A DNA stretch of 64,000 bases, taken from positions 378,600-442,599 of the forward strand of contig VFFE01007039.1 of NCBI GenBank assembly GCA_008921705.1, in the 5' to 3' direction. The notes below the pieces were generated by a model. It was given only the letters and a program-made list of their open reading frames with translations. It made no database searches and was not told where the DNA came from. The position numbers and the translations under genes are program-made. This DNA is from Burhinus oedicnemus. Taxonomy: Eukaryota; Chordata; Aves; Charadriiformes; Burhinidae. Of this stretch, positions 36,218-50,002 are shown one piece after another. Positions within the stretch are counted from its first letter, which is position 1; each line of letters opens with the position of its first letter.

Positions 36218-37066
36218 TTACAGAAAAGATTCCAAACAAAAAAGCACTTTCCCTTTGTCTGTTCCCTCAACAGCAACTACAAATCAAAACCGCAAATTAT
36301 CATGAACTTCCAGATGGCATTTGTTTGAAATCTCAGAGCCACATTTATCAGTTCCCACCTCCGAAGACCCACCATGCTTTTACCAATGATAAAAAACACA
36401 CAAACGCATGCTGAAAGTACTAACTTTGCAGATTGCAAATGTCTTTCAAAACAGTCTCCCTTGTCTCTTATCAGCAGTATTAGGATGTAAAATATAAAAG
36501 GGTCAACTTGATTGCAACTTGACTTCTGTTTTCTCATTGAATTTCTGAGATACTCTGGTCATAACGAATTACTTCATCCACTATTAATGAAAATACAACA
36601 ACTTGATTCACCCTGAGAATATGTTATTTAAAGCTCCACAAGGAAAGACAGGCTGTTTATCAAATTAGGTAATGTAGACAGGATTTCATGAAAAAAATAA
36701 TTCTCCCATCATGGGTCTTGCCCTAATTTAAACTGCAAATATGCAAAGTTGCTATTTTTATTCTCCATTAACACTTCCATTACTGAGCTAATTGTGCAAG
36801 TATGCTTCTCCATTTTCTCCTGGTTTTAAGAAATGGAGTATTTTTAGTAAATTCATTCTTGAGTGGGTAGACATGTCAACAGCAGCTACTGCTGAACTAC
36901 AGACAAGTTTTATAAAGTGTTGCAGATCAGGATGCTGTGTCTGCTATCAAAGGATATTTCTCTCTGTCCAGCACTAAGAGAGGTGCACAGGGACTGTCCA
37001 CTGAAGACATCAAATGAGTAGGAACCGAGCATGTTTGAATACGTAAGATCTAGCTAGTTCAATAAA

Positions 37067-37081
37067 GGGGAGGGAGGGGGG
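37067..37081 (+). repeat. G-rich tract (GGGGAGGGAGGGGGG)
   Basis: Three G tracts are separated by single A. It is one tract short of the classical four-tract quadruplex pattern. Confidence 0.8.
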
Positions 37082-38480
37082 AATAAAACCCAATAGCACT
37101 ATTTACTGGATTCAAAATAGTACCTATTAAATCCTTGCCTTTCTTCATTTCAGTATGATAGACAAATAACTCGAATTTATTTACTCATGCATACTTTTGG
37201 GTCTGTCTGTGATGTTTCTAAAAAACTACTGTTACATTTCCAGTCACCTCTGAAAGCCCATTCCCAAATAAGAAGTGTACACACCTCTTTCTTTACAGCT
37301 GTTTAGGTGGCAGTGTGCAGCTACTGGGACAAACTACTGAAAAACCAGATGGTGTCCCATTCAATCTATTAATGACCAGGAACCTTGCCTTATCACTCCC
37401 TCCAAACAAACTCCTTCAAAATGTAGTAAGTTTGTGGCTGGAGTTAGCTAAGGCCAGAAGAACAGCTTATGGAGTCTGCTGCTATCACTAAAACTAAGGG
37501 CAACTTTGAGGTTACTCAGAAGATACCTTTTAACTAGAACTTGAAAAAATACAATAGCTGAACACTTGAACTAACAATAATATACTTATAAATAGCATAG
37601 ACAAAATAATCTGTATTTCAGAGCATGCACGTTAACAGAATCCTTCAGGCCTGGCACAGGTGTATTGACTGCAGGACACAGCACAGAACAAAAGGCATGT
37701 GAAAGAACAAATCTTGCTTCAAAACATCGACTATGATAAACTTTACATTTCCCTTCTACTGTGTGACCATCAGTAGTCTTATTTACATTGGGATTCTGAA
37801 GCGAGTAATTCACTCTCAAAATACGTTCCATCTCTCTTCCAGACACAGCACAGGCTGCAGCCTGAGTCCTAGATGATCCTTGGAGTAAGCCACCTTTTTC
37901 TCCCACTTTCTGCACACTTTTGTCAGACTTAGAGGCTACTCCAGCTGTAACTCCTGTTTGGAGCAGCCCAGGGTGCACTGCAGCACCCAGACACACAGAG
38001 CTGGGTAGGCAGGCTTTAGACTGTCCACCCTTAGCGAAACCTAAGCTGCACAAAGTCATGAACAGGAGAATTAAGTATACTTTAAAGATTTACCTTGTAA
38101 CAATGTCAAGAGTCCAATTAGATTATAACTTTCATTTCAGCTCCTACAATGTCCGGCTGATTTTTCTGCCTGTTTACCCAGCACAGACAACAAGAATTGA
38201 CAGCTACTTTGCTATTTTTTCATTTTCTTTAACTCACTAAATTTCCCATGCATTAAGGCACCTAAGCTTACTTGAGGTTGTAAAAAAGATTTAGGTTTAA
38301 AAAGGTTAAACCTAGAAATGTTTCTTTTTGAAGAGCAGCAGGTAATTACATTTGAAAATTGCAGTACCCATAGGGCATTTCAACAATTTCCTTTCAATGT
38401 TTCCCCCATTGGAATGTTAACTTTCCTAAGCCCACAGCTACCACCGCATCTGCAGCCACTGAAAATCTCATACTCATACT

Positions 38481-38503
38481 GTTCCAGTGCAGAGCACTGG
38501 AAC
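38481..38503. repeat. Perfect 10-bp fold-back at the CR1 5' junction
   Basis: GTTCCAGTGC (38481-38490) and GCACTGGAAC (38494-38503) are exact reverse complements around an AGA loop. The right arm is normal CR1 sequence; the left arm is an inverted copy of it placed just before the truncation point. Confidence 0.92.
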
Positions 38504-38663
38504 AGGCTGCCCAGAGAGGTGGTGGAGTCTCCAACTCTGGAGACATTCCAAACCCGCCTGGATGCCATCCTGTGCAACCTGCTCTAGGTGAACCTCTATG
38601 GCAGGGGGGTTAGACTAGATGATCTCCAGAGGTCCCTTCCAACCCCTGTGATTCTGTGATTCT
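38491..38663 (+). mobile_element. CR1 3' end, ~170 bp
   Basis: It starts at AGAGCACTGGAACAGGCTGC and retains the last pol codons ([19 protein letters not shown]...), the stop, the 3' UTR (TTAGACTAGATGATCTCCAG, GGTCCCTTCCAACC) and the tail CTGTGATTCTGTGATTCT. It is close in sequence to the 56.5-kb copy, so both belong to one subfamily. It is antisense to CDKAL1. Confidence 0.95.
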
Positions 38664-40956
38664 TCCAGCCAAGAAAGGGACTGACCATTTCCACATTTTA
38701 TCTGCTTGTTATCTTTGTTGATCAGAACAAAATACATAGTTTAGGTACATCCCTCTTCAGCTCTGGGTACAGTGCTGCGTGCCATAAACATTTGAATTTG
38801 TGCTGGATTTTATTCTACAGTTCAACTTGTCTTGTCAAACGGCTCACAGACAGACACCTTAAAGGAAGAGTACCCCATATACGAGTACAAATCCATGATC
38901 ACATTCTAAACAAAGCTTCTTCCAACATGACATGAGCTTATGGGCTACCTTTTTCTTGTGGCTCTTTGTTGACATCAAATAGTCAAAGGTCTCTCTGCCC
39001 ATGGTGTTACATACAAAAGGTGGAAAGGGCAGCCTGAATTCTAGCTCATTCCTTCAAAATAAAGACTTCACTACTTTGAGAAAAGTGGATCACACAACCG
39101 TTCCTTGAACAAAACAAGATCTTAAACCAAGAGAGGAGAAATCTCATTGCTTCCTAAGAGGTGTGTTGGCAGAAAGCCTAAGTGTAGCCAGGGTCTGTTC
39201 AGCACAGCACCACCTAATGTTAAGGCACCCAAATTACCCTGGGCACCAGCAGATGCAGGTGCCATAGTACAGTGCTCTAAGGTGGGCATTTCATGCTGCT
39301 ATTGAGCACAAGCATAACCTCAATGCATTCCAAGAGTCAACTGCTCCGTTCACCTCACTGAAGACTTAATGATCAGTGTTAACAGTTTCAATATGAAGAA
39401 TTCTAATGAGTTATTTATCAATCTTGCAGGGAAAGTCCCACTACATTAGAAACAAGGTCAAGTAGCCTGTTTTAACCAGGCTACACTACAATGACATACA
39501 AGTAACTCCAACAACTCATTCTGGTGACTAATACAGGCAGAATTTGTTTTGTTGACAGAATTTGGAAAAATCCCAGGAACTCCTCCTCCTCTAAGTCTTA
39601 GGCCTGCTTGATCTTCCACAAATAGCACATGCAGTATGATTCAGTGCTTTTTTGTTTCTTTGTACTCCCTACATACAGTTTCATATGCAAAACAGAAGTT
39701 ATTCAAATGAGCAAATACAGACTGATTGCTTCTATCTTAGTCACTAACAGTCTGAAGTCAACCATCAACAAAAGAAGTATTGCATAATACCATGCAACTA
39801 AAGTTTCAAAACACACTGCAAATATTAACTGATTTACCTTCAACACCCACATGTTAAATATGCACCCAGCCCTACACCAATGCCTTTTCGTTTTATAAAT
39901 GCAGACAAGTAGTTTCAGAGTTTCTAGAACTTGATCAAGCCACACAGGATGTCTATGCAAATAAGCCAAGATCTTCGCCACATTGTCCCTAACTTCAGGT
40001 CTGTTCCTAAACACAAGGCCACTGCCTAGATTCATACGCACAAGCTATTTCAAACTACATCATTTACAGGCTAGATCAGTAATATCCAATAACTTTTTGG
40101 CACCAAGTTTTAAGGCATCCCCAAAACCCAGCCCTTCAGTAATTTGGGTAGCATAGCAAATCAACAGAAAACACTGAAGAGCAAATTAAATTGAATATTT
40201 TCTATGGGAAAAGGTAAAAAAATCAAACAAAGAAAAAACCCCAAACAGAATACAATAGTTCTACTAACTCCCCATAAGTCCTCAAACACAACCCTTGCAG
40301 ATGTGTTACTGACTGTCTTAGAGCATCTACTGAAGTCTAACCACTGCCGTAGAAGTGATGACAGCTGATATGTAAGCTCCGGAAGAATCTCTAGCTTTCA
40401 TGGGGCTCATTGAAAGACAACTGTGTTCACATTTTTGGTACAACACTTTTGAAATCTCCACTTGCTTATCTGTAGTCTCAGAAGAAAGCTTACTTAGTAA
40501 AAGTGATTAAGAGGATTTGATTATGTTTTACAGATCAGAGTTTCTAAACAGCTGGTAAAATCTAAGTGAAACTGATGATGTTGAGACCTGCAAGACACAA
40601 AATGCAAGTCCAAACTGTTGTCTAAACTATTTATTTGGAAATATCACATACTGTGATGTTTTTTCAAGTACAAAAAACACTGTAGTCGAGCATAAGCAGC
40701 TAATTTCATATGCAGACAGCAAAGCCACAGGTGAAGAAAAATGAAAATTTTATGTTTTTCTGTACATGCAATATGATTGCATATGAATTTGCTGTAAACA
40801 GTAATAAATATTTCAGAATCAAGAAAGATGACTGTAATCTGCCCCAGGAAAACATTTTAATCTCCCTTAGGTGTAACGCTCTGACAAGCCTCACTTAAAC
40901 AAATGCTTCTATCTGCAGAGCTAATGAAATGTTAACGGCTTTCCCTCACTATGTTT

Positions 40957-40975
40957 GGGGGGGGGCAGGGAGGGG
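40957..40975 (+). repeat. G-quadruplex-type tract, plus strand
   Basis: G9 CA GGG A GGGG satisfies the pattern of four tracts of at least three G with short loops. It is on the non-template-like strand relative to CDKAL1, so the transcript would carry the C-rich version. Confidence 0.85.
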
Positions 40976-42539
40976 AAGAAGAAAATATAAATTGAGGGTT
41001 GCTTCAGTCCTATCATGGACCCAGGTAACAACCTGCTGGCCTAGGCACAGCAGGCAGAAACCAAAGGCCTTATAAAATGCAGTGGCATCACTTGACTTAC
41101 CTACTCAGTGAAGCCTCTCACACTTCTAGCCCATGCAAGCCACAGATACGTCCAACAAAAGGAAACTCAAAAGCAATGAAGTAGAAGATTCTCAAGTACA
41201 GTAAAATTCCCAAGCAAACGAGGAAGAATCTTTGCTTCATTTCAAGTGTAATATAAAATAGATCTTAGGTAATTAAATGACTTAAATGAGACCATAAATG
41301 CCTATTAATCTGGAGCGCAGCTTTACTGCACAGATTTCTTACTTTTTCAGTACACCTCTTCTGCACAAGCTGGCCCATGGCACTGAACTTCCTCACTTCC
41401 ATAACTACCTAATCTCCATTCATTTTCACAAGAGCCAGGATTAGGGTTTTGCTGCAGTTTACAAATTAAAGCTAAATTTTATTCCTCTATCTGGTTCACA
41501 ATCTTTTTTCTCTAAATTCTGTCTGCATTAAGTTGTACCTAGAAGCAATTCATTGATTTCAAATGCCTTGCTTCCACTTATTTCTCCTGATACCTAATGC
41601 CACAGGGAATATGGATTTAGGTTCCATCTATCACTTCTAAAAGAGTTAAAATATATAAGCTATTTGAGCCAGATATGTCCAAACACTTATTAAATTGTAG
41701 CTTCTGGCTATTTATTGACTTTCTCAGAACTACCTTCACACCTCATCTATTTGCTACTTTATCAGCTTTCTGAAAAGCAGGAGATATGGGCTTAAGGTAC
41801 CATATCCTGCAGTCAGATAAGCCTTTGCTGTGGTTAATTCCCAGCCATCATCCCCAGTTCAGATTATCAGCAGAATTTAGTGCTTGTGAAAGCTCCAGAC
41901 TGAGCACAGCGGAAATTAAAATTCACTCTTTACACACACAACCAATAGATGCAGTGCAGCAATCAGCAGTGCAAGCTTTTTCACAAAATCCCACCACCAG
42001 GTTTCGTTTATGCTTTGTCTACAAGCCTTTAGGATAAAGTAGCAGTTGTACTTCTCTGCCCATTTATCCAGAATAGTAAGGAAGTCTGTTCATGGGAGAA
42101 GAGAATAGCAAAGATCCAACGGGATAGAAAAAGAGAGACAGAGCACAGACAGATGTGCAAACATGCATCCCTGCCCCACCTGCCCTTTCTCAATGCCCTG
42201 ACTCATACTGTACACTCAGTGTGAACAAACCCACCAGCCCATGCAGCTACTGCAGCAGTTATGCGCCCCTCCGTAGACTCACCACCCATTCAGACCGTTT
42301 CTCCAGCACTTTATTTGTCTGTGCAACTGAAGTATCTAACAGCACCTAACTAAAGGAACAGATGAGGACAGAAGTAAAACAAGACACTGGACACTCAAAG
42401 CAGTCCCTTAAGGAGGCTGAATATTTCTGTACAAATACAGAGATTGATTTATCTACCCTGTCTCTTCCCAATCTTGATTGAAGGTTTAACTAATATTCTT
42501 GTGAGAAAGCCAATTTTGTTAGGTTCCTGTCATTTGTAC

Positions 42540-42554
42540 AAAAAAAAAAAAAAA

Positions 42555-42594
<40 letters not shown>
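42540..42594. repeat. Long poly(A) tract (55 bp, one T)
   Basis: The A tract from 42540 to 42594 is interrupted only by T at 42556. Nothing before it looks like a transcript end and no target-site duplication was noticed. Confidence 0.95.
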
Positions 42595-42595
<1 letters not shown>

Positions 42596-42842
42596 CACCA
42601 AAACCCAAAAGCAAACAACATTTTTTTAATACTTTTAATATATGAAGGTAAAAATGCTTGTGGTCATAACCACCCTTCACTAAAGGGTAATGATCACTTC
42701 CAGTAGGAGAAGACATAAGCTGTTTCTGTTACCACACCTTTGGTGTTTTTAACATTTCAGATGGGCAAGGCCTAATAGAAATGAATAAAACATTGCTAGA
42801 AATAAAGGGAAGTGGTACAGTGGCAACAGAGGACACCAGGAC

Positions 42843-42867
42843 TCCATGTAGTCCATGACTACATGGA
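42843..42867. repeat. Perfect 11-bp hairpin
   Basis: Arms TCCATGTAGTC (42843-42853) and GACTACATGGA (42857-42867) flank a CAT loop. The pairing GGAC/GTCT-like flanks (about 42839-42842 with 42869-42872) could extend it with a bulge. Confidence 0.9.
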
Positions 42868-44563
42868 AAGTCTAAACTACCTAACTTCAATCCATAAAGT
42901 TACATAGTATTGGTTTGTAACTAGTATTTTTTTATTTTAGCTGGCCTTGAAACTATAACCCTAAGAAAACAGTACAACCTACAAGTACATTAACAGACCT
43001 CTCTAGGTAAGGAAGGGAAAAAAAAAAAAAGTCATCTGTGAGTGGCACCTTTTCAGGATGTATCCAGCAAGACAGGGAAACACAGGTACTGACTCAGCTT
43101 TAGGGTTATCAGCACAGCTTAGCAGTCAGGATCTTTCTAAATTGAAATACAGCTGGTAATTCAGCCTATCAACATAGCATGGATCAAGCATCGGAGAGTC
43201 CCAGCTACAAACAACATGGAACCATCAAGTTCTCCCGCAAGCACAGGCAGAGCAGACAGCCTCCTGTCTTTGAAAGCACCTCACCTACCATTTCAGGTTC
43301 ATCCATGCATTCAAGCTGTAAAAAGCACAAAAGTTAATCGCCACAAAGTGCACTTAACCCCTTGCACTTAACCAAAGGTCCTGCTCTAAGCTCTTCCAAC
43401 TAAAATTAAACTCAGATGAAAGTGTTTACTACGGTTCTACTTATAAAAATCAGGAAAACAAAGTTGTCATGAGACAACAACATTAAGTTCACATTTTCAC
43501 CTTGTCCTCTTCCTCAGTCACACCAGCCCTCTGCTAGCATCTCCTTAAAGCTTTGTCAACATAGGTTATTTAGCCACCAAGGCTGCCATGTGGATTGAAG
43601 TTAAACTCTATATACATAAGCACTATACAGCTAAATTCCTTTTTAATGTTTAGTATGTACGGCAACACATATAGCACCCTGCCTACTGGTCCAGTGGCCC
43701 TTCTCTTACTGAAAACAAATTATTACTGTAAAGTTAAAGTACTTCGAATATCCAGCAGCTACTCTTCTTCTAACTGTGGAAAAAAATGGCTGTGGCGTTG
43801 CTTCCTTTTAAAGGTAAGTGCAGAGAATAAAAAAAGTACATGCTTGATGTAAACAAAATTTAAAGTTAAATGTCTTCCAAATGCCAGAGATGAGAAACCT
43901 CACAACATCCTTTGTTTTGATTTAACTGAGATTCATAAGAATACCGGTAGGTGAAAAATCTTTACAATTACCACAGCATTTCATCTGACAGCAAGTACTC
44001 TGGGAAACATTGTGATGCTGTCAGACAGACAAAGTTAAGAGGACACTCCTCCTCTCCTGGCTGAGACATTGCAGAGGCCAGAGTGAGCTACGTGCAGTGT
44101 ATGGACAATTGACTAATATCCACACAGGAAAAAATGCCTGATGGTGCTTTAAAATGTTAAACCACAGTACTCCATCGATAGATGTTTAGAGTCACTTTTG
44201 ATAATCTATTTCACGAACCAAACAAACAGTTTAAGCACTGATCTCCACAGTTAAAACTGATGCCATGATGGGGAGAGGGTATATACATGTAACGGTAGTG
44301 GGGAAGAGGCAACTGTAATGGAGAGGGACCAAAAGCAGTATACAGACCAACAGAGAAAAATCAGGAAATAAAAACACTAAAGCACTACCACCCCAGGACA
44401 ATTTCCAATTGTACTTTTTCCTGTTTGAAAAGCACAGTATTTCTTACATCCTGGATATAATCTGTCAATGTTTCATGTTAAAGATAACAGACCTTTTATA
44501 GCCAAAAGAAAAAAAAAATGTAAAGTTTGTTTGAAATTCCCTAGTTTCCACCAAGAGTGGATT

Positions 44564-44594
44564 TAAAAAAAAAAAAAAAGAAAAGAAAAGAAAA
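44564..44594. repeat. A-rich / (AAAAG)n tract
   Basis: A16 is followed by three AAAAG units. Confidence 0.9.
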
Positions 44595-44839
44595 CTTACA
44601 TTAATAGTATACTCACAAAACAGACACCACAGCGCTTTGTTACAGGCTTTTAGTAGCTGTTAATCATCACTGGGCATTGCAAACATATGCAATGTATTTT
44701 CCATTAATCATCTGGCACTTAACACATGATGTTGAAAGTGGCTTTGAACAGATGGATTTTGCCAAAACTTACTAGCTGTAAAACTGAGAAAGCACCCACT
44801 TCACTGCAGAGGTTCTTCTACTTGCCACTCCAAAGCTCC

Positions 44840-45250
44840 TTTATCAGGTCCCCCACCTGCAACCCAGGTGCTGTCAGGGTCCGCCACCCTACAAGAACCC
44901 AACCATGCCAGGGCTCCCAGCATCTCTCAGTAAGAAAACCCACTTCCATCTCTGAGACTGTCAGCAGACTTTGAGAACTTCTAATCCAAGCTCCATGTCC
45001 GTGACTTGGATCTTGGGAGCCCTGAGATAAGCTCCAAACATCTTCAGCTCTGAGACTGCCCCAGATGGGGTGACTTCAGTTCTGGACTCCCCAGTCCACT
45101 GGCACTCTGCCCCTACCTGTATCCCCAGCTAGCAGGTAAAGCCACCAGCTCAAATCCAGAAGTCCTGCACGGCCTGGGACCATCCATGCAGCCTGGCCAC
45201 CGACAGGGAGACGGGGGAGCCCTATCTGGACAATGAAAGCAATTCCCGAT
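44840..45250. other. GC-richer patch of unknown nature
   Basis: About 400 bp are clearly more GC-rich than the flanks and rich in CTCC/CAGC motifs, with long open frames on both strands (44726..44974 plus, 45400..45113 minus). No splice-site-bounded exon or repeat family is recognised. It could be a conserved element, an unannotated repeat or chance. Confidence 0.3.
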
Positions 45251-48200
45251 TTCACACCGAAGCTGCCAGTCCCATGTAACCCTTTGTTTCAGAATCACCC
45301 CATAGTGCTGTTTTCTGAACAGCAATATTGCCTTAACTTCTGCTTTACTTGCAGGAAAAAAAATAATTGAAAATACAGCTTTTGCCCCAACTGGGTCCAA
45401 ACCAAGTAGGATCTTTCTTTTACCTTTCTTACAAACAGGGAATGATCTACAGCAGGTCCATTTTCACAGCACTAGAAACACTCATTTTAGTGAATTGCTA
45501 TGTTTTGGTTTAAAATGAACTGAATTGTATTTGTATTCCTCATGCTGAGCCATCTCTCTTTGTCACATTCTGTATCATCCTTAAATTTTCAGTCAGTACA
45601 GGATCATCAAAACAATTACTACTGTTGCTGTATTTGATTTTAAACTGCGCATACAGTCCAGACTCCTCAACAAATGTGATTACTTACACACATCAAGCAC
45701 AATTAAATCCTCAGATCAAAGCAAACACTCAAGATAACAGCCATAATTTCCTGAAAAATGTCCTGCCTGAAAGCACATTAATTATTTACAGGTTAGCCCA
45801 TGTTATGAAGTAGAAACAAGATTATTCTACAGCAGATACACTGAAGAAACCAGGTTTTTTGAACACTGTAAAAAACAACTTAAAATCAAATGTTTGTAGC
45901 TCCTAACAGAGTCAAGATTCTTATAACATTCTCAATTTTTGCTGAGGAACTTGAGATCCAGCATTACAATTACTTTCAAAACCAGTATTCAGCACTCAGG
46001 ACAATTAAATTATTAGACCCTGTTCAAAACCTTGATTGACTTCCTCTTTTTGTTCTCCACTCTCTTTTTACAGCATAATACCTAACTTTTTTCCTTAAAC
46101 ATAAAAATTAATATTAAAGGTAGAGCCTTACTAGGTGTCATTAAAAAAACCAACAGCAGACTCACTTTTCCTTCACTTTCTGACACACAGCATTTTTTGA
46201 CGTCCTATCAGTAATTACTACAGATGTGCTGCTTCTGCATTTTTAAACATTATTTCTGGACACTTAATGGCTAATCAAAAGATTTAGCTGTTTGAGGAAG
46301 TTTACTGAAGGCCTCTGTTCTTTCAGGCAGGCCGTAACTTCAAGAAATTCTTGCAAGGCTTAAACTATTCAAAAAGTTAAGGCATGCACTAAAAAGGTAC
46401 AGATGTTTCATCACTACACTCTGGCTGAAGATTTAAATTAAGTATGGGCAGTAACTGTGTGTCAAAAATACATCAAAGATGATACCAACAGCTTCTGAAT
46501 TTTCACAGGGCCTCTGTTTGAGATTAGGAAGGAAGAAGACTCAGCTTAAGACCATGTTTAGGAAGCACACAATAAAACCACAGAAGGGTACACTTCTTTC
46601 GACTCATTACTATCCACAATAATACCTGTACAAAATTAATTACTATAAAAAGTGTCACTAGAATATATACACAGGCATGCTTACTAACCAATCCATTTGA
46701 AACATGATTACTGAAATAGGTAGTTAAGTGGTAGAATTTAATTGCTTAAATCCATTTACTAAAGCAAGTAAAAGGCAAGCATAACATTCCCCTTCCACTG
46801 ACACACAAGAGTCTTCTGTGAAGTATGAAGAGTTGAGTATTTGCTAGGAAACTGACACCTATAAGATGTCTGTCAAATGCAGATACTCTGTTCATCACAT
46901 CCTTGGTTTCACAGGAAGATTTCAGTTTCAACATATGCATTTAAGTGGTCTCTATTGTGCTACAGAAGCAATTTTGACATACATCACTAGGATGACTACC
47001 TCAAATTGGAAAACTTATCATGCCTCTTTCAAGCAGGTGCACTGTCTTCAGTTTGTTTTATATTATTTTCTGATGCATTAAATAACCCCATAAAAAGACT
47101 GAAAATACATGCATCTTATATTTTTCAGTACTCTGGTTTTGCTCCATGTTTATCCAAACATGCAGCGTCAAGTTTAGTGTTCCCAGACTCATAACACAGA
47201 GCACTACCATAAATAACTTTGCAGAGCTACGCTACAAATATGTGGGCAACTACAGGAGCCTTGCAATAAATGCATTCTCGCTGTGGTCAAGAACTAATGA
47301 TGAAAAATTGAAAGTGGCAGTATTTAAATTATACAAGACTGGCAGTGAATTTGAAAAAACGGTCCTGCCATTGAGGGTACAGTAAGAGGTACAGAAAGAT
47401 CTGCAAGCGACCGGTTAACTAATTCTTTGCCCACCAGACCTCTCAAGAAACTGAATAAACACAAACTAATATAAAGCATATGGGTTTCACAAATATAAGA
47501 AGTATCTTATTAGGAGGAAATATTACATGGAGGAATGGCAAGATATAGATTACTAAAAACATATTCAAACTACTGCAGAATTTGCAGGAATTCCCTCAGG
47601 AAGCAAGCAAGTTTCTGACAAATCTTTAAGAACTAAGGACTTTTACCAACCCTAAGGGCTAGCAGACTCTTCCAAAAAGCCTTAAAACTTTATTTCATCA
47701 GCATCCTGAGCTACCTAGCATCCAGGAATATTTCTAAACATTTAAAAGAGAGCCATTGTCCAGTGATGCCTACCTAAGAGAGTATCCTTGCACACACCAG
47801 AAAAGCCAAACCACCCACCCCACTACACCTTGTAATCACCCAGGTGAGACAACTCATCAGCTTCGGAAGCCAGATCAGCTACCACCCACCCCACAGAAAA
47901 GTGAGCCTCTGTGCCAGCACACCTTTCACTCCATACAAGAACTTCAAACCATCATCTATGAGAAACAAGCTAAAGTTTCTCCCCTTCCCCCAGAGATAAT
48001 CATTTTATCATCCTTATCACTGTCCACACCATCAGTACCAGCTGCCCTTTTTCTTCAGGGGTGTGTGACTGAGCAGCAGTTCTCAACCTGTCTTTACCTT
48101 TGAAGTTAGCTGTTTCTATTCCAGAACTTAGGTCTGTGTGTATCCAAAAGCACATCTACTTCTTTAACTACACTTGATTATCTAATAAAACAGTATCAGT

Positions 48201-50002
48201 CTTACCCATAAATGCTGTATAGATTATAGAGACTTTTATGGGGTGCATTTTCTAAATCTACTATTAGCACTTCAAAGGCAATTAACCACCTCAGAACCAA
48301 AATAAAAACACAAACAGCCACCAAGACTCCTCACAAAAGTAGTTTAATCTGGTGGGAGTGAATACAAATGAGATCATTCAAGTCAGAAAGCATCCTAAAA
48401 AGATACAGCAGCCTTTAAAAATGTACAAAACATGATTAGATTAAAACCAGTGTTTAGCTACTATTACCTGAAAAGAATGAACCGTCTCAGACACGATGTT
48501 AAAACCTTACTCCTATTGTCATTGCTTTTCTGTCATTTGAAATTAGTATTTAAGATACTAGAGAGTTTCTGAGCTATGAGTATGCAGTTCGGTTGATTAG
48601 CGAATCAGCTCACAAATGTCAAGAACAGGTTGGTATTTGCTCCAATAATCTGTCTCCTGCCCCCCAAATATGTGACAATACATCAGTTTATAATACATCA
48701 TGGAATATTATGTCACTGAAGTCAAGAACACACAAGCTGTGTAACACATTACAATTCAACTGGATATTGCTTCTGACAACATAAATAGGTTATTGAATCC
48801 CAAAACAAATACTAGCATTTCTGCCCCCAACAAACAAGAGAGCTGATGGATGTAAGACAAGAAACATATCCTTGAGTTTCTAAGTGCCCAAACCACACAC
48901 ACATATAATGAGCTTGTGTCACTTAAGTGCATACCAGCTCTACAGCAAACTGCAAAAAGGTAAACTCTTAGACCAAAACCACACTGAATACTAAAATTCA
49001 AGTTGCCTTTTGCTATATAAATATTCCTCATCAATCTTCTTTCTGTCTTTCCCATAGCAATCATATACACATAGTGCATTGCTAGTTTAGACACTTATCA
49101 AAGGTCCCAGGACAGGCTTAGCATGCTAACAACACATCAAAACACTTAGTAGTTAGTTAAGAGCCTCCCTGCTGACTAAGATTTTTGTGGAAAAAATACA
49201 CAAATGCTTCCACATGCACCCCATTAGAAATATCATCATTCTACCCAGACATGACAGCGTTCCACCACAGTGAGAACATCTAAGGGGTTAAGCAACCAAC
49301 AACTGTACGCGAGTGAAAAACTGATCAGTATAGGAAACCAAAAGACTGTCACTGGCTGGTAAGTGCTGCTGTAGCACAAACTGCTCCACAATAGCACAAG
49401 GACTGCAAAATGCACACTTCATTCACATCAGCTGATGAAAACATATAGGTTTTTAAAGCATACTTAAAACATCACTACAGAAGAGAATCAAAAACTAAGT
49501 TTGCAGTAATGGGGGAACCTAAAAAAAACCCCAAAACTGCTAAGTGCAAGGCTTGACAAGAAAAGTCAAAATGGAAAGCTTTGCTGAAACAAAAAATATT
49601 TACTTTCTGCTGTAGAATATATCTGCTGTAGGACGTTTTCAACATGTTTTGCAGAACCATTTTCACTTTATTATAATGCACTGCTAAAAGATTCAGAGAA
49701 AATTGCTTTCACAACAAGCATGACCACAGCTCACAATGAACCTAACCAGATCTTGTATTGCTCTAGGTAAGATTATAAATACAGGGTTGTACAGATCTCT
49801 GAACTACCATTAAACCAACTACTTCAGATGCTGGAAGAGGCTAGCCACACCATCGCAGAACTCACCAGGAGCTTGTTTACCACACAATACTTGGACTGCT
49901 TTAAGGTGGTTACTTTGACACAGCATAAACACATGCTCCAATCTGAATTCCACATTATGAAGCAATGCATGCAAGAAGCAGCACAAGAGCTTCCCCTGTG
50001 GC

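Larger units (their letters stand above)
35383..38480. other. Unique intronic sequence with one CR1 tail fragment
   Basis: A 35-bp CR1 tail lies at 36183-36217 and a G-rich tract at 37067-37081. Minus frame 38059..37586 (157 codons) has no recognisable family features and no convincing splice context. Confidence 0.5.
38664..50002. other. Unique intronic sequence, long stretch without genes
   Basis: Visible items are a G-quadruplex-type tract (40957-40975), the A-run at 42540-42594, a hairpin at 42843-42867, an A/AAAAG tract at 44564-44594 and a GC-richer patch at 44840-45250. No CDKAL1 exon was found. Confidence 0.5.

Noticed and set aside
37586..38059. 157-codon minus-strand frame
   Set aside because: No recognisable domain. 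Composition follows local GC, and convincing exon borders are absent.
42540..42594. Long poly(A) as the tail of a processed retrogene
   Set aside because: No polyadenylation signal, coding remnant or flanking duplication is visible before it.
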